Position numbers and translations under genes: made by a program
Notes under the pieces: model-generated
Databases searched by the model: none
Told to the model about the DNA's origin: nothing
Seen by the model: only the letters and a program-made list of their open reading frames with translations
Shown: positions 13,745 through 22,171 of the stretch, one piece after another
How positions within the stretch are numbered: the stretch's first letter is position 1
Layout: the number at the start of each line of letters is the position of its first letter
Virus record (IMG/VR): IMGVR_UViG_3300032322_002283
Coordinates: 1-36,587 of that record
DNA length: 36,587 bases
Reading direction: 5' to 3' (one strand)
From: a virus

Positions 13745-15228
13745 AACTTGCCGACCGCTGGAAACTCGTGACCCGCGCCTTCAGCCCGAAGGCCCAGAGC
13801 TACGACGCCGCGCGCCCCTCCATCCAGCGCCGCTTCCCCTACAACGCCACCGCCGTCGACAGCCACATCGACGTCTCCGGCGCCGACCGCGAGCGCCTGA
13901 TGAAACTCTCCCGCTGGGTCTACAACAACATGCCCTTCGTCCGCGGCCTCATCAGCGAGAAAGCCCGCTACGCCACCGGCACCGGCATCCGCCCGCAAGC
14001 CCGATCTGGCGACGAAGCGTGGGACAACGCCGCCGAAACCTTCTTCGACCAATGGTCCCGCGTCGCCGACATTCAAGGCCGCTACACCTGGCGCGAAATG
14101 CAGCGCATCGCCTCGGTCGCCATCGACCGGGACGGCGAAGTTTTCTTTCGCGCCACCGCGCAGAGCACCGGCTACCCTGCGCTGCAACTCATCCTCGCCC
14201 ACCGAATCGGCGACGCCCGCTCCTCGATCTACGAGCCGAGCAACCCGCAGGCCCGCGAAGGCGGCCAGAACATCATCGATGGCGTCGTAGTCAACGACCA
14301 ACTCCGCCCGATCTTCTACCGCCACCTGATCGGCGACGGCATGGACGCCGCCCAACGCTTCGAGGACATCCCCGCGCAGCAACTCATCCACGTCGGCGAG
14401 GCATCGCAAGGCGACGAGCTCCGCTACGTCACCCCGCTCGCCCCGTCCATCAACCACCTCCGCGACGTCTCCGACGCCGTCAGCTTCGAGAAGATGGCGC
14501 TGAAGATTTCCTCCTACATCGCCCTCGCCATCAAGTCCTCGAACCCCCAGGGCGCCGACTTCTTTGGCGAGTCCACCGCCAGCGTCAACACCCAGGACAA
14601 CAGCGAAGTCACCGTCGAAAGCCTCGGCAACGCCGGCGGCGCCATCCCCCGCCTCGGCCTCGGCGAAGACTTGATCTCCTGGACCTCGAACCGCCCGTCA
14701 CAAAACTTCCGCGAGTTCTGTGACGTCCTTCTGCGCGAAGTCTGCCTCAACATCGGCGTCCCCTGGGAATTCGCCGCCCGTCCGGCCGACGCCGGTGGCG
14801 CCGCCCTCCGCGCCGTTCTCGTCCGCGCCCAGCGCACCTTCGAGCAACGCCAAGCCCTTCTCATCGACCGCCTCTGCTCCCGCGTCTGGGCGCACACGAT
14901 TACGCTGGCAATGCAGCGCGGCCTCCTGCCGCAAAACGAAAACTGGTGGCGCGTCGAGTGGCAACGCCCGGCCGCCGCCTCCGTCGATTACGGCCGCGAA
15001 GCCGCCGCCAACTTGAACGACGTCCGCGCCGGCCTCCGCACCTACAGCGAAGACTACAGCGAGCGCGGCCTTGAGTGGAAAGACCAACTCCGCCAGCGCG
15101 CCGTCGAGGCCAAGTATCTCGCCGACCTCTCCGCCGAGTTTGGCATCAGCGCCGACAGCATCGCCACGTTCAATCCCAACCCCGCGCCGGTCACACCCGC
15201 CGCATTGACACCGCCGCAAGCGCAATGA
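13741..15228 (+). CDS. Portal protein, lambda gpB family
   Basis: A 495-aa protein. N-terminal features of the lambda-type portal: NNMPFVRGLISEKARYATGTGIRPQ (residues 60-84), DRDGEVFFRA near 135, and then DIPAQQLIHVGEASQGDELRYVTPLAPSINHLRDV, the typical crown/stem transition. GVPWEFAARPADAGGAALRAVLVRAQRTFEQRQ matches the family C-terminal helix. Forms the dodecameric vertex through which DNA is pumped. The last codons contain the TTGACA that precedes the protease start. Confidence 0.9.
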   Translation: MKLADRWKLVTRAFSPKAQSYDAARPSIQRRFPYNATAVDSHIDVSGADRERLMKLSRWVYNNMPFVRGLISEKARYATGTGIRPQARSGDEAWDNAAETFFDQWSRVADIQGRYTWREMQRIASVAIDRDGEVFFRATAQSTGYPALQLILAHRIGDARSSIYEPSNPQAREGGQNIIDGVVVNDQLRPIFYRHLIGDGMDAAQRFEDIPAQQLIHVGEASQGDELRYVTPLAPSINHLRDVSDAVSFEKMALKISSYIALAIKSSNPQGADFFGESTASVNTQDNSEVTVESLGNAGGAIPRLGLGEDLISWTSNRPSQNFREFCDVLLREVCLNIGVPWEFAARPADAGGAALRAVLVRAQRTFEQRQALLIDRLCSRVWAHTITLAMQRGLLPQNENWWRVEWQRPAAASVDYGREAAANLNDVRAGLRTYSEDYSERGLEWKDQLRQRAVEAKYLADLSAEFGISADSIATFNPNPAPVTPAALTPPQAQ

Positions 15229-16316
15229 ACCCGACGTGGTATGCAATTTCAGCGCCCCGCAACAGCGAAGCCGAAGACAGCGGCATCGAAATCTCTATTT
15301 ATGACGAGATCGGCTTCGGAGGCGTTACGGCAAAGAATTTTGTCGCGGATCTTCGCAAGCTCAAAGACCAGCACATCCACCTCCGCATCAACAGCGTCGG
15401 AGGTTCCGTCATCGAAGGCGCCGCCATCTACAACGCCCTCCGCCGGCACAAAGGCGGCCTGACCGTCCACGTCGACGGCCTCGCCGCCTCCATGGCCTCC
15501 GTCATCGCCATGGCCGGGGAGGAAGTCCTCATGGCCGGCAACTCCATGCTCATGATCCACAACCCCTGGTCCATGGCCATGGGCGACGCCGACGACCTCC
15601 GCAAAGAGGCCGACGTCCTCGACAAACTCAAAGCCACCCTCGTCAACGCCTACGTCCGCAAGACCGGCCGCGAGCGCGGCGAGATCGAAGCCATGATGGA
15701 CGAGGAAACTTGGCTCGATGCCACCGAAGCCCTCGGCATGAATTTCATCGACGGCATCGAAGACGACCTCGAGGCCGCCGCCTCCATCACCCCCGAGCAG
15801 GCCCGCGCCCGCTTTGACAACTTCTCCAACTCTATGCGTAAACCCGCGAAATCCCGCAAGGCCGAGGAAGCCGCTCCCGAAGTCGTGGAGCCCGCCGTCG
15901 ACACGCCCGTCACCGACGAGGCAGTTGACATCTCCGAGGAAGTTATGAACGCCGAACTCCAGGCCAAAGTTGACGCCCTCCAGGCCGACCTTGCCGCCAA
16001 AGTCGAAGCCGAAGCCGCCCAGGCGCAAGCCGCCGAGGACACGGCCAAAGAACTCGAAACCCTCAAAGGCGAGATCGCCCGCCTCTCCGCCGAAGTCGCC
16101 ACCCGCGACGAGGAGATCACCGCCCTGCGCGCCGACTCCAAGACCGCCGGCGAGCAAGCCGCCGCCATCGTCGCCGCCGTCGGCCTCGAGCCCGTGGCCA
16201 TCGTCAGCCCGGAGCCGGAACTGACCGCCGCGCAAATCTTCAACAACCTTTCTGGCGCCGAAGCCGTCGAATACTACCGCACCCACAAGCGGGAGATCAT
16301 GGCCTCCGTCTACTAA
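15225..16316 (+). CDS. ClpP/S49-type capsid maturation protease with fused scaffold
   Basis: A 363-aa protein. Residues 20-180 are a ClpP-like serine protease: NSVGGSVIEG (56-65), DGLAASMAS with nucleophile S89, MIHNPWS with H112, and acidic DATEALG near 165. From about residue 240 comes a long coiled coil (AELQAKVDALQADLAAKVEA, EIARLSAEVATRDEEITAL), the scaffolding part, as in lambda gpC/Nu3. ATG 15225 overlaps the portal stop and lies 14 nt after TTGACA. Two in-frame internal ATGs (15834 and 15945) have the same motif, predicting separate scaffold products. Confidence 0.88.
   Translation: MNPTWYAISAPRNSEAEDSGIEISIYDEIGFGGVTAKNFVADLRKLKDQHIHLRINSVGGSVIEGAAIYNALRRHKGGLTVHVDGLAASMASVIAMAGEEVLMAGNSMLMIHNPWSMAMGDADDLRKEADVLDKLKATLVNAYVRKTGRERGEIEAMMDEETWLDATEALGMNFIDGIEDDLEAAASITPEQARARFDNFSNSMRKPAKSRKAEEAAPEVVEPAVDTPVTDEAVDISEEVMNAELQAKVDALQADLAAKVEAEAAQAQAAEDTAKELETLKGEIARLSAEVATRDEEITALRADSKTAGEQAAAIVAAVGLEPVAIVSPEPELTAAQIFNNLSGAEAVEYYRTHKREIMASVY
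15945..16316 (+). CDS. Predicted nested scaffolding protein (Nu3-like)
   Basis: An in-frame internal start in the protease gene: ATG 15945 (Met241) lies 14 nt after TTGACA (15925-15930) and also has a GAGGA purine stretch at 15935-15939. The 123-aa product is purely the coiled-coil scaffold. A longer version could start at ATG 15834 (Met204), again 14 nt after TTGACA (15814-15819), giving 160 aa. Phage lambda makes Nu3 from an internal start of gene C in the same way; here the evidence is the motif and position. Confidence 0.55.
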   Translation: MNAELQAKVDALQADLAAKVEAEAAQAQAAEDTAKELETLKGEIARLSAEVATRDEEITALRADSKTAGEQAAAIVAAVGLEPVAIVSPEPELTAAQIFNNLSGAEAVEYYRTHKREIMASVY

Positions 16317-16337
16317 ACCCAAAAACCAAAAACTCTT

Positions 16338-17234
16338 ATGGCAACCCTGAATTCGTCCCTGAACGATAAACTCATCGCGCAAGCCGCGCTTGAGTCCTTC
16401 ACCGCAGACCTCGAGCCGCTCTCGATCTTCACGACCTCGTATTCCAACGAAGTCGTGCGTCGTGGCGCGTCCGTCGAAGTTCCGCTCATCGCAAACCTCA
16501 CCGCGACCACCTTCGCCGATTCTTACGAAGCGGATGGCGGCACGATGAACAAAGTCACGATCAACGTGGACACCCACCGCATCGTGACGGTTTCACTGTC
16601 CGACACCGAGTATTCCAAGTCCTCGGCTGCCGAGATCACCAAGTTCGCTACCCAGCAGGGCAAGGCCCTCGCGCAGTCGGTGCTGACTTCGTTCTACAAC
16701 CTGTTCGTCACCACGGCTGGTTCCGCCGCGCAGTTCAGCGCCACGCTCACCAACCTCTCGGCCTTCACGATCACCAACGCCCGCGCCCTCCGCAAAGCGT
16801 TGAGCGACGAGAAAGCCCCGTTGACCGGCCGCGCCCTCATCCTTAACACCACCCTCTACGACAGCCTCCTGTCCCAGAGCGGTCTGTTGGATGCCAGCGC
16901 CTTCGGTGCTCGTGACGTGATCTCGGAAGCCCGCGTGCCCCGCATTTTGGGCATGTCTGCTTACGAGTCGCTGATCTTGCCGACCAACAGCATCAGCTTG
17001 GCCGCCATGGCCGTTCACCCGAACGCCGCCGCCATCGCTGTCCGCGCCCTCGAGCCCCAGGCTCCCAGCGAATACTTGGCCGCCACCGTGGTCAACGATC
17101 CGCAGAGCGGCCTGACCCTCGGCTACCGCCGCCACTACAACCCGAGCTCGGGCAAGCACTTCGTCTCCTTCGAGTGCGTGTTCGGCGCCTCCCGCGCCAT
17201 CACCGGCGCCGCGAAGCTGGCTCTCGGAGCGTAG
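16338..17234 (+). CDS. Major capsid protein, HK97-fold
   Basis: A 298-aa protein directly after the protease/scaffold and with less C-ending codon bias than its neighbours, as is common for the most expressed gene. It shows the N-terminal arm, then EVPLIANLTATTFADSYEADGG, VTINVDTHRIVTVSLSDTEYS and a C-terminal LTLGYRRHYNPSSGKHFVSFECVFGA domain, consistent with the HK97 fold. The call rests on position and general pattern. It has an A/C-rich leader (ACCCAAAAACCAAAAAC) instead of the TTGACA motif and is followed by a strong terminator. Confidence 0.8.
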   Translation: MATLNSSLNDKLIAQAALESFTADLEPLSIFTTSYSNEVVRRGASVEVPLIANLTATTFADSYEADGGTMNKVTINVDTHRIVTVSLSDTEYSKSSAAEITKFATQQGKALAQSVLTSFYNLFVTTAGSAAQFSATLTNLSAFTITNARALRKALSDEKAPLTGRALILNTTLYDSLLSQSGLLDASAFGARDVISEARVPRILGMSAYESLILPTNSISLAAMAVHPNAAAIAVRALEPQAPSEYLAATVVNDPQSGLTLGYRRHYNPSSGKHFVSFECVFGASRAITGAAKLALGA

Positions 17235-17259
17235 TTCGTCTCCAACTCATAACACGAAA

Positions 17260-17283
17260 CCCCCGGCCCGCGCCGGGGGTTTT
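17260..17283 (+). terminator. Rho-independent terminator after major capsid gene
   Basis: CCCCCGGC (17260-17267), loop CCGC, GCCGGGGG (17272-17279), then TTTT (17280-17283) and CGTTTG. A perfect 8-bp GC stem with a T-tail. It would make the capsid transcript end here, separating it from the glycosyltransferase and tail genes. Confidence 0.85.
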
Positions 17284-17312
17284 CGTTTGTTGACAAACCA
17301 TCTCCGCGCGAG

Positions 17313-19121
17313 ATGGAGAAACAAAGCCCGCGCGAGCAGATCGCGCTTTGCGTCATCGTGGGGAACGAGCCGAAGCGGCTCGACAAATGCCTCACCCTCT
17401 TCGCCCCCGCCGTCAGCGAAATGGTCGTTGTCCACGCAACCGGCGCCGAGGCCAAGAGCATCAAAATTGCCGAGGTGTGCCAGAAGCACGGCGCGACCTA
17501 CGATGTCTATGCCAACGCCCCCGGCAACGAATGGCCTCACGTCGACGACTTCGGCGGCGCCCGCCAGCGGTCCTTCGACCTCGCCAGCAAGCCTTGGGCG
17601 CTGTGGGTAGACGCCGACGATACGCCGGGACCAAACTTCGCATCCGCCCTCCACGAGTTGCTCGAGAAGCACGGCGAGAACTTCGACGCCTTCGCCCTCT
17701 ACCACAACGTCGCCGGCCGCGGCATCGCCCACAACATCCGCGAGCGCCTTGTCCGCCGGGACAAAGGCAAATGGGTCAACCGCATCCACGAGAACTTCCA
17801 ACTCGCCCCCGACGCCCGCATCGCCAAGTGCGACGAGCCGATCGTGGTGCACTTGCCCGACGATGAGCCCAAGCAGGGCAGCAATCGCAACCTCACCATC
17901 CTCGAAAGCATCCCCGAGGCCGAGCGCACCGTCAGCGAACTCTATCACCTGCATGGCGAATACATGGGCGCCGGCCGCAAGAACGACGCCATGGCCTTGG
18001 CAAAGCAAGCCCTCGCGCACCCCGACCTCAAGCCCACCGAACGCTACGAGCTTTGCCTCAACATCTGCGAACTGGCCCGCCCGCCCATCCTTGAGACCGG
18101 CACCCCCGAGCACACCGCCATGCTCACCGCGCTCCACAGCGCCTACCGCACCCAGCCCAACCGCCGCGAAGCCTTGGCCCTCCTCGGCGCCATGCACCTC
18201 GACCTCGGCGACTTGGAAAGGGCCGAAGCCTATTTGCGCTGCATGATGGCCCTCCCGCGCCCCGCGGAAAAACCCTGGACCCACCGCGACGGCCTCTACG
18301 GGTGGGCAGGGGAAACCCTCTGGACGCAATTTCTCCGCATGATCGGCGACCTCGACAAAGCCGACGGCATCGAGCGCGCCCGGCTCCAGGCGCAAAAGGA
18401 ACCCACCATCAGCATCATCCATCCGACCCGCGGCCGCCCCGAGCAAGCCGCCGTGGTGCGGAAGATGTTTTTGGACAACGCCAAAAACCCCGAACGCATC
18501 GAGCACATCTTCGGCCTGGAAGCCGACAGCCCCGACTTCCCCATCCTCGGCCGCTTCCGCCACGCCACCTCGCCCGCGGGGAATCTCGCACAAACCAACT
18601 GCGTTGCCGCCGCCAACGCCGCGGCCCGCGCCTCCACCGGCGACATCCTCATCTACGCCCAGGACGATCTGGCCCCACCACCGCTGCATTGGGACGAAGC
18701 CATCGTGCAAGCCCTGGGCGGCGACGTCCGGCGCCCCGCCATGGTCTCCATCGGCGACGGCGTGCGCGACGACGAATTGCTTTGCACGCCCTGCCTCACC
18801 CGTCCCGCGGTCGAGGCCCTCGGCTATGACGGCGGCCTGTATTTCGACGGCTACCGCTCCATGTTTGCCGACACCGAACTGACCTGGCGTGCCGTGAAAA
18901 ACAAATGGCTGGTGTCCTCCGGTCTGGTCATCCGCCACTTGCACCCCACCGCCGGCGGCCCCGACCACGAAACCACGGCGCGCAGTAACTCGGTGGAAAA
19001 CTACCGCCAAGGCTTCGACCTCTTTTGCCGCCGCAACCCCGACTACCTCGAGGCCAACCCCAGCTTTGTCCCCGACACCGAGGCCATGTTCGCCGCCGCC
19101 GCGCATGATAAAAAACGCTGA
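17313..19121 (+). CDS. Two-domain glycosyltransferase with central TPR-like part
   Basis: A 602-aa protein. Residues 8-180 look like a GT2 family GT-A domain: ALCVIVGNEPKRLDKCL, then WALWVDADDTPG with the metal-binding DADD at 100-103. The middle (about 200-350) is helical, with TPR-like pairs (ALALLGAMHLDLGDLERAEAYL). From about 365 a second GT-A domain begins (ISIIHPTRGRPEQAAVV, GDILIYAQDDLAPPPLHWDEA). It lies between capsid and neck genes, so it may glycosylate a virion protein or alter host surface glycans. ATG 17313 is 17 nt after TTGACA. Confidence 0.8.
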   Translation: MEKQSPREQIALCVIVGNEPKRLDKCLTLFAPAVSEMVVVHATGAEAKSIKIAEVCQKHGATYDVYANAPGNEWPHVDDFGGARQRSFDLASKPWALWVDADDTPGPNFASALHELLEKHGENFDAFALYHNVAGRGIAHNIRERLVRRDKGKWVNRIHENFQLAPDARIAKCDEPIVVHLPDDEPKQGSNRNLTILESIPEAERTVSELYHLHGEYMGAGRKNDAMALAKQALAHPDLKPTERYELCLNICELARPPILETGTPEHTAMLTALHSAYRTQPNRREALALLGAMHLDLGDLERAEAYLRCMMALPRPAEKPWTHRDGLYGWAGETLWTQFLRMIGDLDKADGIERARLQAQKEPTISIIHPTRGRPEQAAVVRKMFLDNAKNPERIEHIFGLEADSPDFPILGRFRHATSPAGNLAQTNCVAAANAAARASTGDILIYAQDDLAPPPLHWDEAIVQALGGDVRRPAMVSIGDGVRDDELLCTPCLTRPAVEALGYDGGLYFDGYRSMFADTELTWRAVKNKWLVSSGLVIRHLHPTAGGPDHETTARSNSVENYRQGFDLFCRRNPDYLEANPSFVPDTEAMFAAAAHDKKR

Positions 19122-20031
19122 TATTCTCTATATCGGCGAGGAACCAGCCTCGGTCGCCGCCCACGCTTTCGCCCAACTCCAGCGCGCCGGCTTGGCCGTC
19201 AATCTGATCGACTTCCCGCAGCAACCCGACGACGTCCTGCGCTTGCTGCAAGACTCGCCGGCCGACGCCATCGCGCTCTATTCGCCCTTCCAGCTTCGCA
19301 ACTTCATCGGCACCCACGGCGAAACCCTCCGCACCCTCGGCAAGCCGGTCATTTCCATCGTGCCCGAATACACCTGGGGCAACAGCTTCCCCGGCTACCG
19401 CGACTTCGAGGAGTACGACGACTACGCCGATTTCTACATCTGCTGCCAAAGCAGCGACACCGAACAGATGCGCCGCCTCGGCCGCCACGCCGAGACCATG
19501 CCCTGCTGGGTCGCCACCGACACCTTCCGTCCCGGGCCCCCGCTGGCCGAGCGCATCCAGCGATTTTGTTTTGTCGGCCACGTCAACGACTACTGGCCCG
19601 GCATTTACAGCGAGCGCCGCCGCCTGCTCGGCGCCCTGCAAGCCCGCGGCCTCATCGACATCTTGAACATCCCGCGCCACGCCAGCACCGCCTCGCTCGT
19701 TGCCGACGCCTACGCCAAATACGCCGGCGTGTTCTGCCCGCCCGCCAACGGCAAAGGCCACAGCATCCGCGCCTACGAAGCCACGGCTTGCGGCGCCCTC
19801 ATCGTTGAGGTGCAGCCGCTCGACCCCGACGGCGAGCACTTCAAAGACCGCTTGCACCGCTTGGCCCTACCCGAAGGCATCTCCGGCGACGACCTCTGCA
19901 CCTGGGTCGAGGATCTTCGTTTTCCCGATTGGCAGGAAGTCGCCACCCGCGGCCGCGACTTTTGCCGCGCCCGGCTTAACCCCTGCGAAGTCTGGCGCTC
20001 CATCTTCGCCGCCGCTGACAAGGCGCTCTAA
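19105..20031 (+). CDS. GT-B/CgeB-like glycosyltransferase
   Basis: A 308-aa protein overlapping the end of the large glycosyltransferase by 17 nt. N-terminal ADILYIGEEPASVAAHAFAQL is Rossmann-like. RFCFVGHVNDYWPGIYSERRR and GKGHSIRAYEATACGALIVEVQ match the donor-binding C-terminal half of CgeB/GT4-type enzymes, where the E of YEA contacts the nucleotide sugar. Likely works with its neighbour on the same glycan. Sugar and acceptor unknown. Confidence 0.75.
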   Translation: MIKNADILYIGEEPASVAAHAFAQLQRAGLAVNLIDFPQQPDDVLRLLQDSPADAIALYSPFQLRNFIGTHGETLRTLGKPVISIVPEYTWGNSFPGYRDFEEYDDYADFYICCQSSDTEQMRRLGRHAETMPCWVATDTFRPGPPLAERIQRFCFVGHVNDYWPGIYSERRRLLGALQARGLIDILNIPRHASTASLVADAYAKYAGVFCPPANGKGHSIRAYEATACGALIVEVQPLDPDGEHFKDRLHRLALPEGISGDDLCTWVEDLRFPDWQEVATRGRDFCRARLNPCEVWRSIFAAADKAL

Positions 20032-20034
20032 CCA

Positions 20035-20340
20035 ATGTCACAGTTCGCCCAGGCTTACACCGCAGCCTCGACCGAGGCCGTCGGCACAATCCGCGACCAG
20101 ATCGAGTATAGGGAGCGTTGCTACCTTGCCGTCGTCGGCGAGGAAACCTACGGCAACACCCTGGGCGAGGGCGGCTTTGAAGCGGCGAGGGGACTTACCG
20201 CCACCGTCCTCAAAGCCGGCGCGCCCACCTTCCGCTTGGGCGGCATCGTCAAATATGACGGCCGACGCTACCGCATCACCGGCATCGACACCGACACCGC
20301 CACCATCGACCTCACCCTGCAATCGCCCGACACCCCATGA
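20035..20340 (+). CDS. Head-tail connector (gpFII-like) protein
   Basis: A 101-aa mainly beta protein (GLTATVLKAGAPTFRLGGIVKYDGRRYRITGIDTD), the pattern of small head-closure or head-tail joining proteins of the lambda FII class. ATG 20035 is 14 nt after CTGACA (20015-20020), a one-base variant of the start motif. Overlaps the next gene by 4 nt. Assigned from size, pattern and location. Confidence 0.55.
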   Translation: MSQFAQAYTAASTEAVGTIRDQIEYRERCYLAVVGEETYGNTLGEGGFEAARGLTATVLKAGAPTFRLGGIVKYDGRRYRITGIDTDTATIDLTLQSPDTP

Positions 20341-20825
20341 GCGCCCCCGCTTACAGCCTGGAGGAATCCCTCGAGCGCGCCATCGACACCGTCCTGACCG
20401 CCGACAGCAACCTCGCCGCCTGCCGCATCACCTCGGCCGACGAGTCCGACGAGGACAGCCTCCCGATGATCGCCATCCGCGCCGAGAAACTCGACGAGCT
20501 CGTGCTTGGCATGCAGACCTGGAACGCCCGCGTCATGATCACGCTCACCACCTCGGCCGACGAAACCCCGGACGAAGAACGCGCCGAGCGCCGCCTGCCC
20601 GATAGCGAAGACGACGACGAAGGCGCCGCCGGCTTTAAGGAATTGTGGCACGACCTCTGGGCCAACGTCGACGGCCCCAACTTCGTCACCAACCTCAACG
20701 CCACCGACCTGGTCAAAGTCTGGGGATTGGAGTTCGACCCCGTATCCTATGAAAACGAAACCCGCAGCTTCCGCCGATCCATCAACTTCCGCCTCTGGGT
20801 CAACGAAGCCTACCCGACTCCCTGA
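20337..20825 (+). CDS. Neck/tail completion protein
   Basis: A 162-aa protein after the connector. It begins with a helix (SLEESLERAIDTVL), then beta strands (ARVMITLTTSADETPDEERAE) and FRRSINFRLWVNEA at the end, resembling minor tail/neck proteins (Z/U type tail terminators). An acidic loop (PDSEDDDEG) is notable. Position supports a tail-terminator role; sequence alone does not prove it. Confidence 0.5.
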   Translation: MSAPAYSLEESLERAIDTVLTADSNLAACRITSADESDEDSLPMIAIRAEKLDELVLGMQTWNARVMITLTTSADETPDEERAERRLPDSEDDDEGAAGFKELWHDLWANVDGPNFVTNLNATDLVKVWGLEFDPVSYENETRSFRRSINFRLWVNEAYPTP

Positions 20826-21000
20826 CCTCGGCCACGCCCGCTGGCAAGCCGACGACTCTGGTGCCCTGCACCTCGTGCGCTTGCCCGGCTGGCCCGAGTG
20901 CCTGGCCGACAAAGCCATCGCCGCCACCATCGAGGGCGCCGTCTACGAAGGCTACGAGCAGGAGCAAGGCCAGCGCACCGGCCTCTACCGCCGCCCGTAG
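20749..21000 (+). CDS. Hypothetical small protein in the neck region
   Basis: An 83-aa frame from ATG 20749, overlapping the previous gene by 77 nt. The overlap part is low-complexity (KPAASADPSTSASGST), but the rest looks like a folded domain: DLGHARWQADDSGALHLVRLPGWPECLADKAIAATIEGAVYEGYEQ. The true start may be later than 20749. No family recognised. Confidence 0.45.
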   Translation: MKTKPAASADPSTSASGSTKPTRLPDLGHARWQADDSGALHLVRLPGWPECLADKAIAATIEGAVYEGYEQEQGQRTGLYRRP

Positions 21001-21005
21001 ACAGG

Positions 21006-21710
21006 CTACTTGCCCGCAAACCTGTCTCGCTTTCGGCTATTTTCAGCAGCCCACATGGGCTGCATGTTTTTAAGACCGAAGGCTTTTTTCTGCTGATCCG
21101 GATCAGACAGATCAAACCACGCCAACGGGAATACGTGGTCAACATGCCACCCGCTTCCGTAATTGTTCCAAGTCATGCCCGGTTCAAATTGGCTCTCCAA
21201 GTGGCGACGAAGCTGCTCTACCGTGCATCCCAAAAACTCAAAAGTCTTCTTAATCTTTCGGATGCCCATCAGCGCCGCATAAATGCGGCACCGCATGGCT
21301 TTTTTCAGCCTATATTCGGGGCTGGTTGCCCGCATTTTTTGGTCATGCCTTTTAAGCGTGGCCCGCACTTTGCCTCTGTTTTCACGGACCCATCTAACTT
21401 GGTTTTGCCTAACCCGACCGCGGTTTTGCTCTTGCCATTTTTGCGCGTTTTCTTTGTGGCGATCTGGGTTTTGAAGCCTCCAAGCCCGATTTGTTAAGCG
21501 CCTCCGCTCTTTGTTTTTTTCGGCCCAGCGGCTGTTTGCCCAAAGTTTGTTGTCCCATGCTTTCTGCGTAAGCCACAGCTCGTCCCAGACATACGAGCCG
21601 TCTTTCTTTTCGCGAAGCAGATACGAGTAAAACAGGCGGCCATCAGCCCGCTTTGTGCCGCGCTTGATTTCCGGAACAGGTTTAGGCACGTTGGCCTTAG
21701 TCTTTCGCAT
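21006..21710 (-). CDS. HNH endonuclease (homing-type), copy 2
   Basis: A 234-aa protein antisense to the tail genes. Conserved core: FLGCTVEQLRRHLESQFEPGM, GSGWHVDHVFPLAWFDLSD and GLKNMQPMWAAENSRKR, an HNH nuclease with an upstream helical domain shared with copies 1 and 3. The N-terminal part is rich in Trp, Asn and Arg (WAEKNKERRRLTNRAWRLQN). Lower GC than the neighbouring late genes. It ends 6 nt from the end of the gene at 20749-21000. Confidence 0.87.
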   Translation of the reverse strand: MRKTKANVPKPVPEIKRGTKRADGRLFYSYLLREKKDGSYVWDELWLTQKAWDNKLWANSRWAEKNKERRRLTNRAWRLQNPDRHKENAQKWQEQNRGRVRQNQVRWVRENRGKVRATLKRHDQKMRATSPEYRLKKAMRCRIYAALMGIRKIKKTFEFLGCTVEQLRRHLESQFEPGMTWNNYGSGWHVDHVFPLAWFDLSDPDQQKKAFGLKNMQPMWAAENSRKRDRFAGK

Positions 21711-21732
21711 AAGTAGATATGTGAAGGGTTAA

Positions 21733-21773
21733 GCGGCAGCTTGGACGCCAATCCTTGCTGCCGCTGTTTTTTT
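21733..21773 (+). terminator. Rho-independent terminator before tail gene 21824
   Basis: GCGGCAGC (21733-21740), 16-nt loop, GCTGCCGC (21757-21764), TG, then eight T (21766-21773). A perfect 8-bp stem. It would end + strand transcripts from the neck genes, so HNH copy 2 appears to sit between those genes and their terminator. Tail genes from 21824 then need readthrough or their own promoter. Confidence 0.85.
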
Positions 21774-21823
21774 ACCAGAACAGAGGAAGCCGGTCAAACG
21801 GGTTGACAACGCGCCCATAACAA

Positions 21824-22171
21824 ATGAGCGCAACCATAGTCGGCCTGACTTCTATCACCTTCGGCGGATCGGCAGAAACCGTCGCCGTCTTCACCTCTTT
21901 CTCCCAAACCTCCGACAGCGAGAAGACCACCGTCGTCGATGAGGACGGCGATTTTGTCGCCGCGGCCTATCACGGCAAGAAGAGCGTCGCCTCGATGAGC
22001 GGCTACCTCAAATCGACCACCCCGACCATCGGCGCCAGCGTGACCTTGGCCAACGCCACCGCCGGCCTCGGCGGAGTCACCGGCACCTTCTTCGTCGATA
22101 GCGTCAGCGTCAGCCGCGCCCCGAACGACTTCCAGCAGGTGACGATCGGCGCGACCAACCACGCCTTCTAA
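21824..22171 (+). CDS. Tail tube-like structural protein
   Basis: A 115-aa beta-rich protein (ATIVGLTSITFGGSAETVAVF, AYHGKKSVASMSGYLKSTTP, GTFFVDSVSVSRAPNDFQQVTIGATNH). It occupies the place where the tail tube gene is expected, after the neck genes and before the assembly chaperones, and follows a terminator as abundant structural genes often do. It is shorter than most tail tube proteins. ATG 21824 is 15 nt after TTGACA (21803-21808). Confidence 0.5.
   Translation: MSATIVGLTSITFGGSAETVAVFTSFSQTSDSEKTTVVDEDGDFVAAAYHGKKSVASMSGYLKSTTPTIGASVTLANATAGLGGVTGTFFVDSVSVSRAPNDFQQVTIGATNHAF

Noticed and set aside
13497-14723. + strand open frame of 408 codons
   Set aside because: Pro/Arg-rich out-of-frame shadow of the portal gene.
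15249-16577. Minus-strand open frame of 442 codons
   Set aside because: Val/Gly-rich shadow of the protease/scaffold and capsid genes.
17247-19106. Very long minus-strand open frame (619 codons)
   Set aside because: Mirror of the well-supported glycosyltransferase gene; Gly/Val/Ala-rich shadow of C-ending codons.
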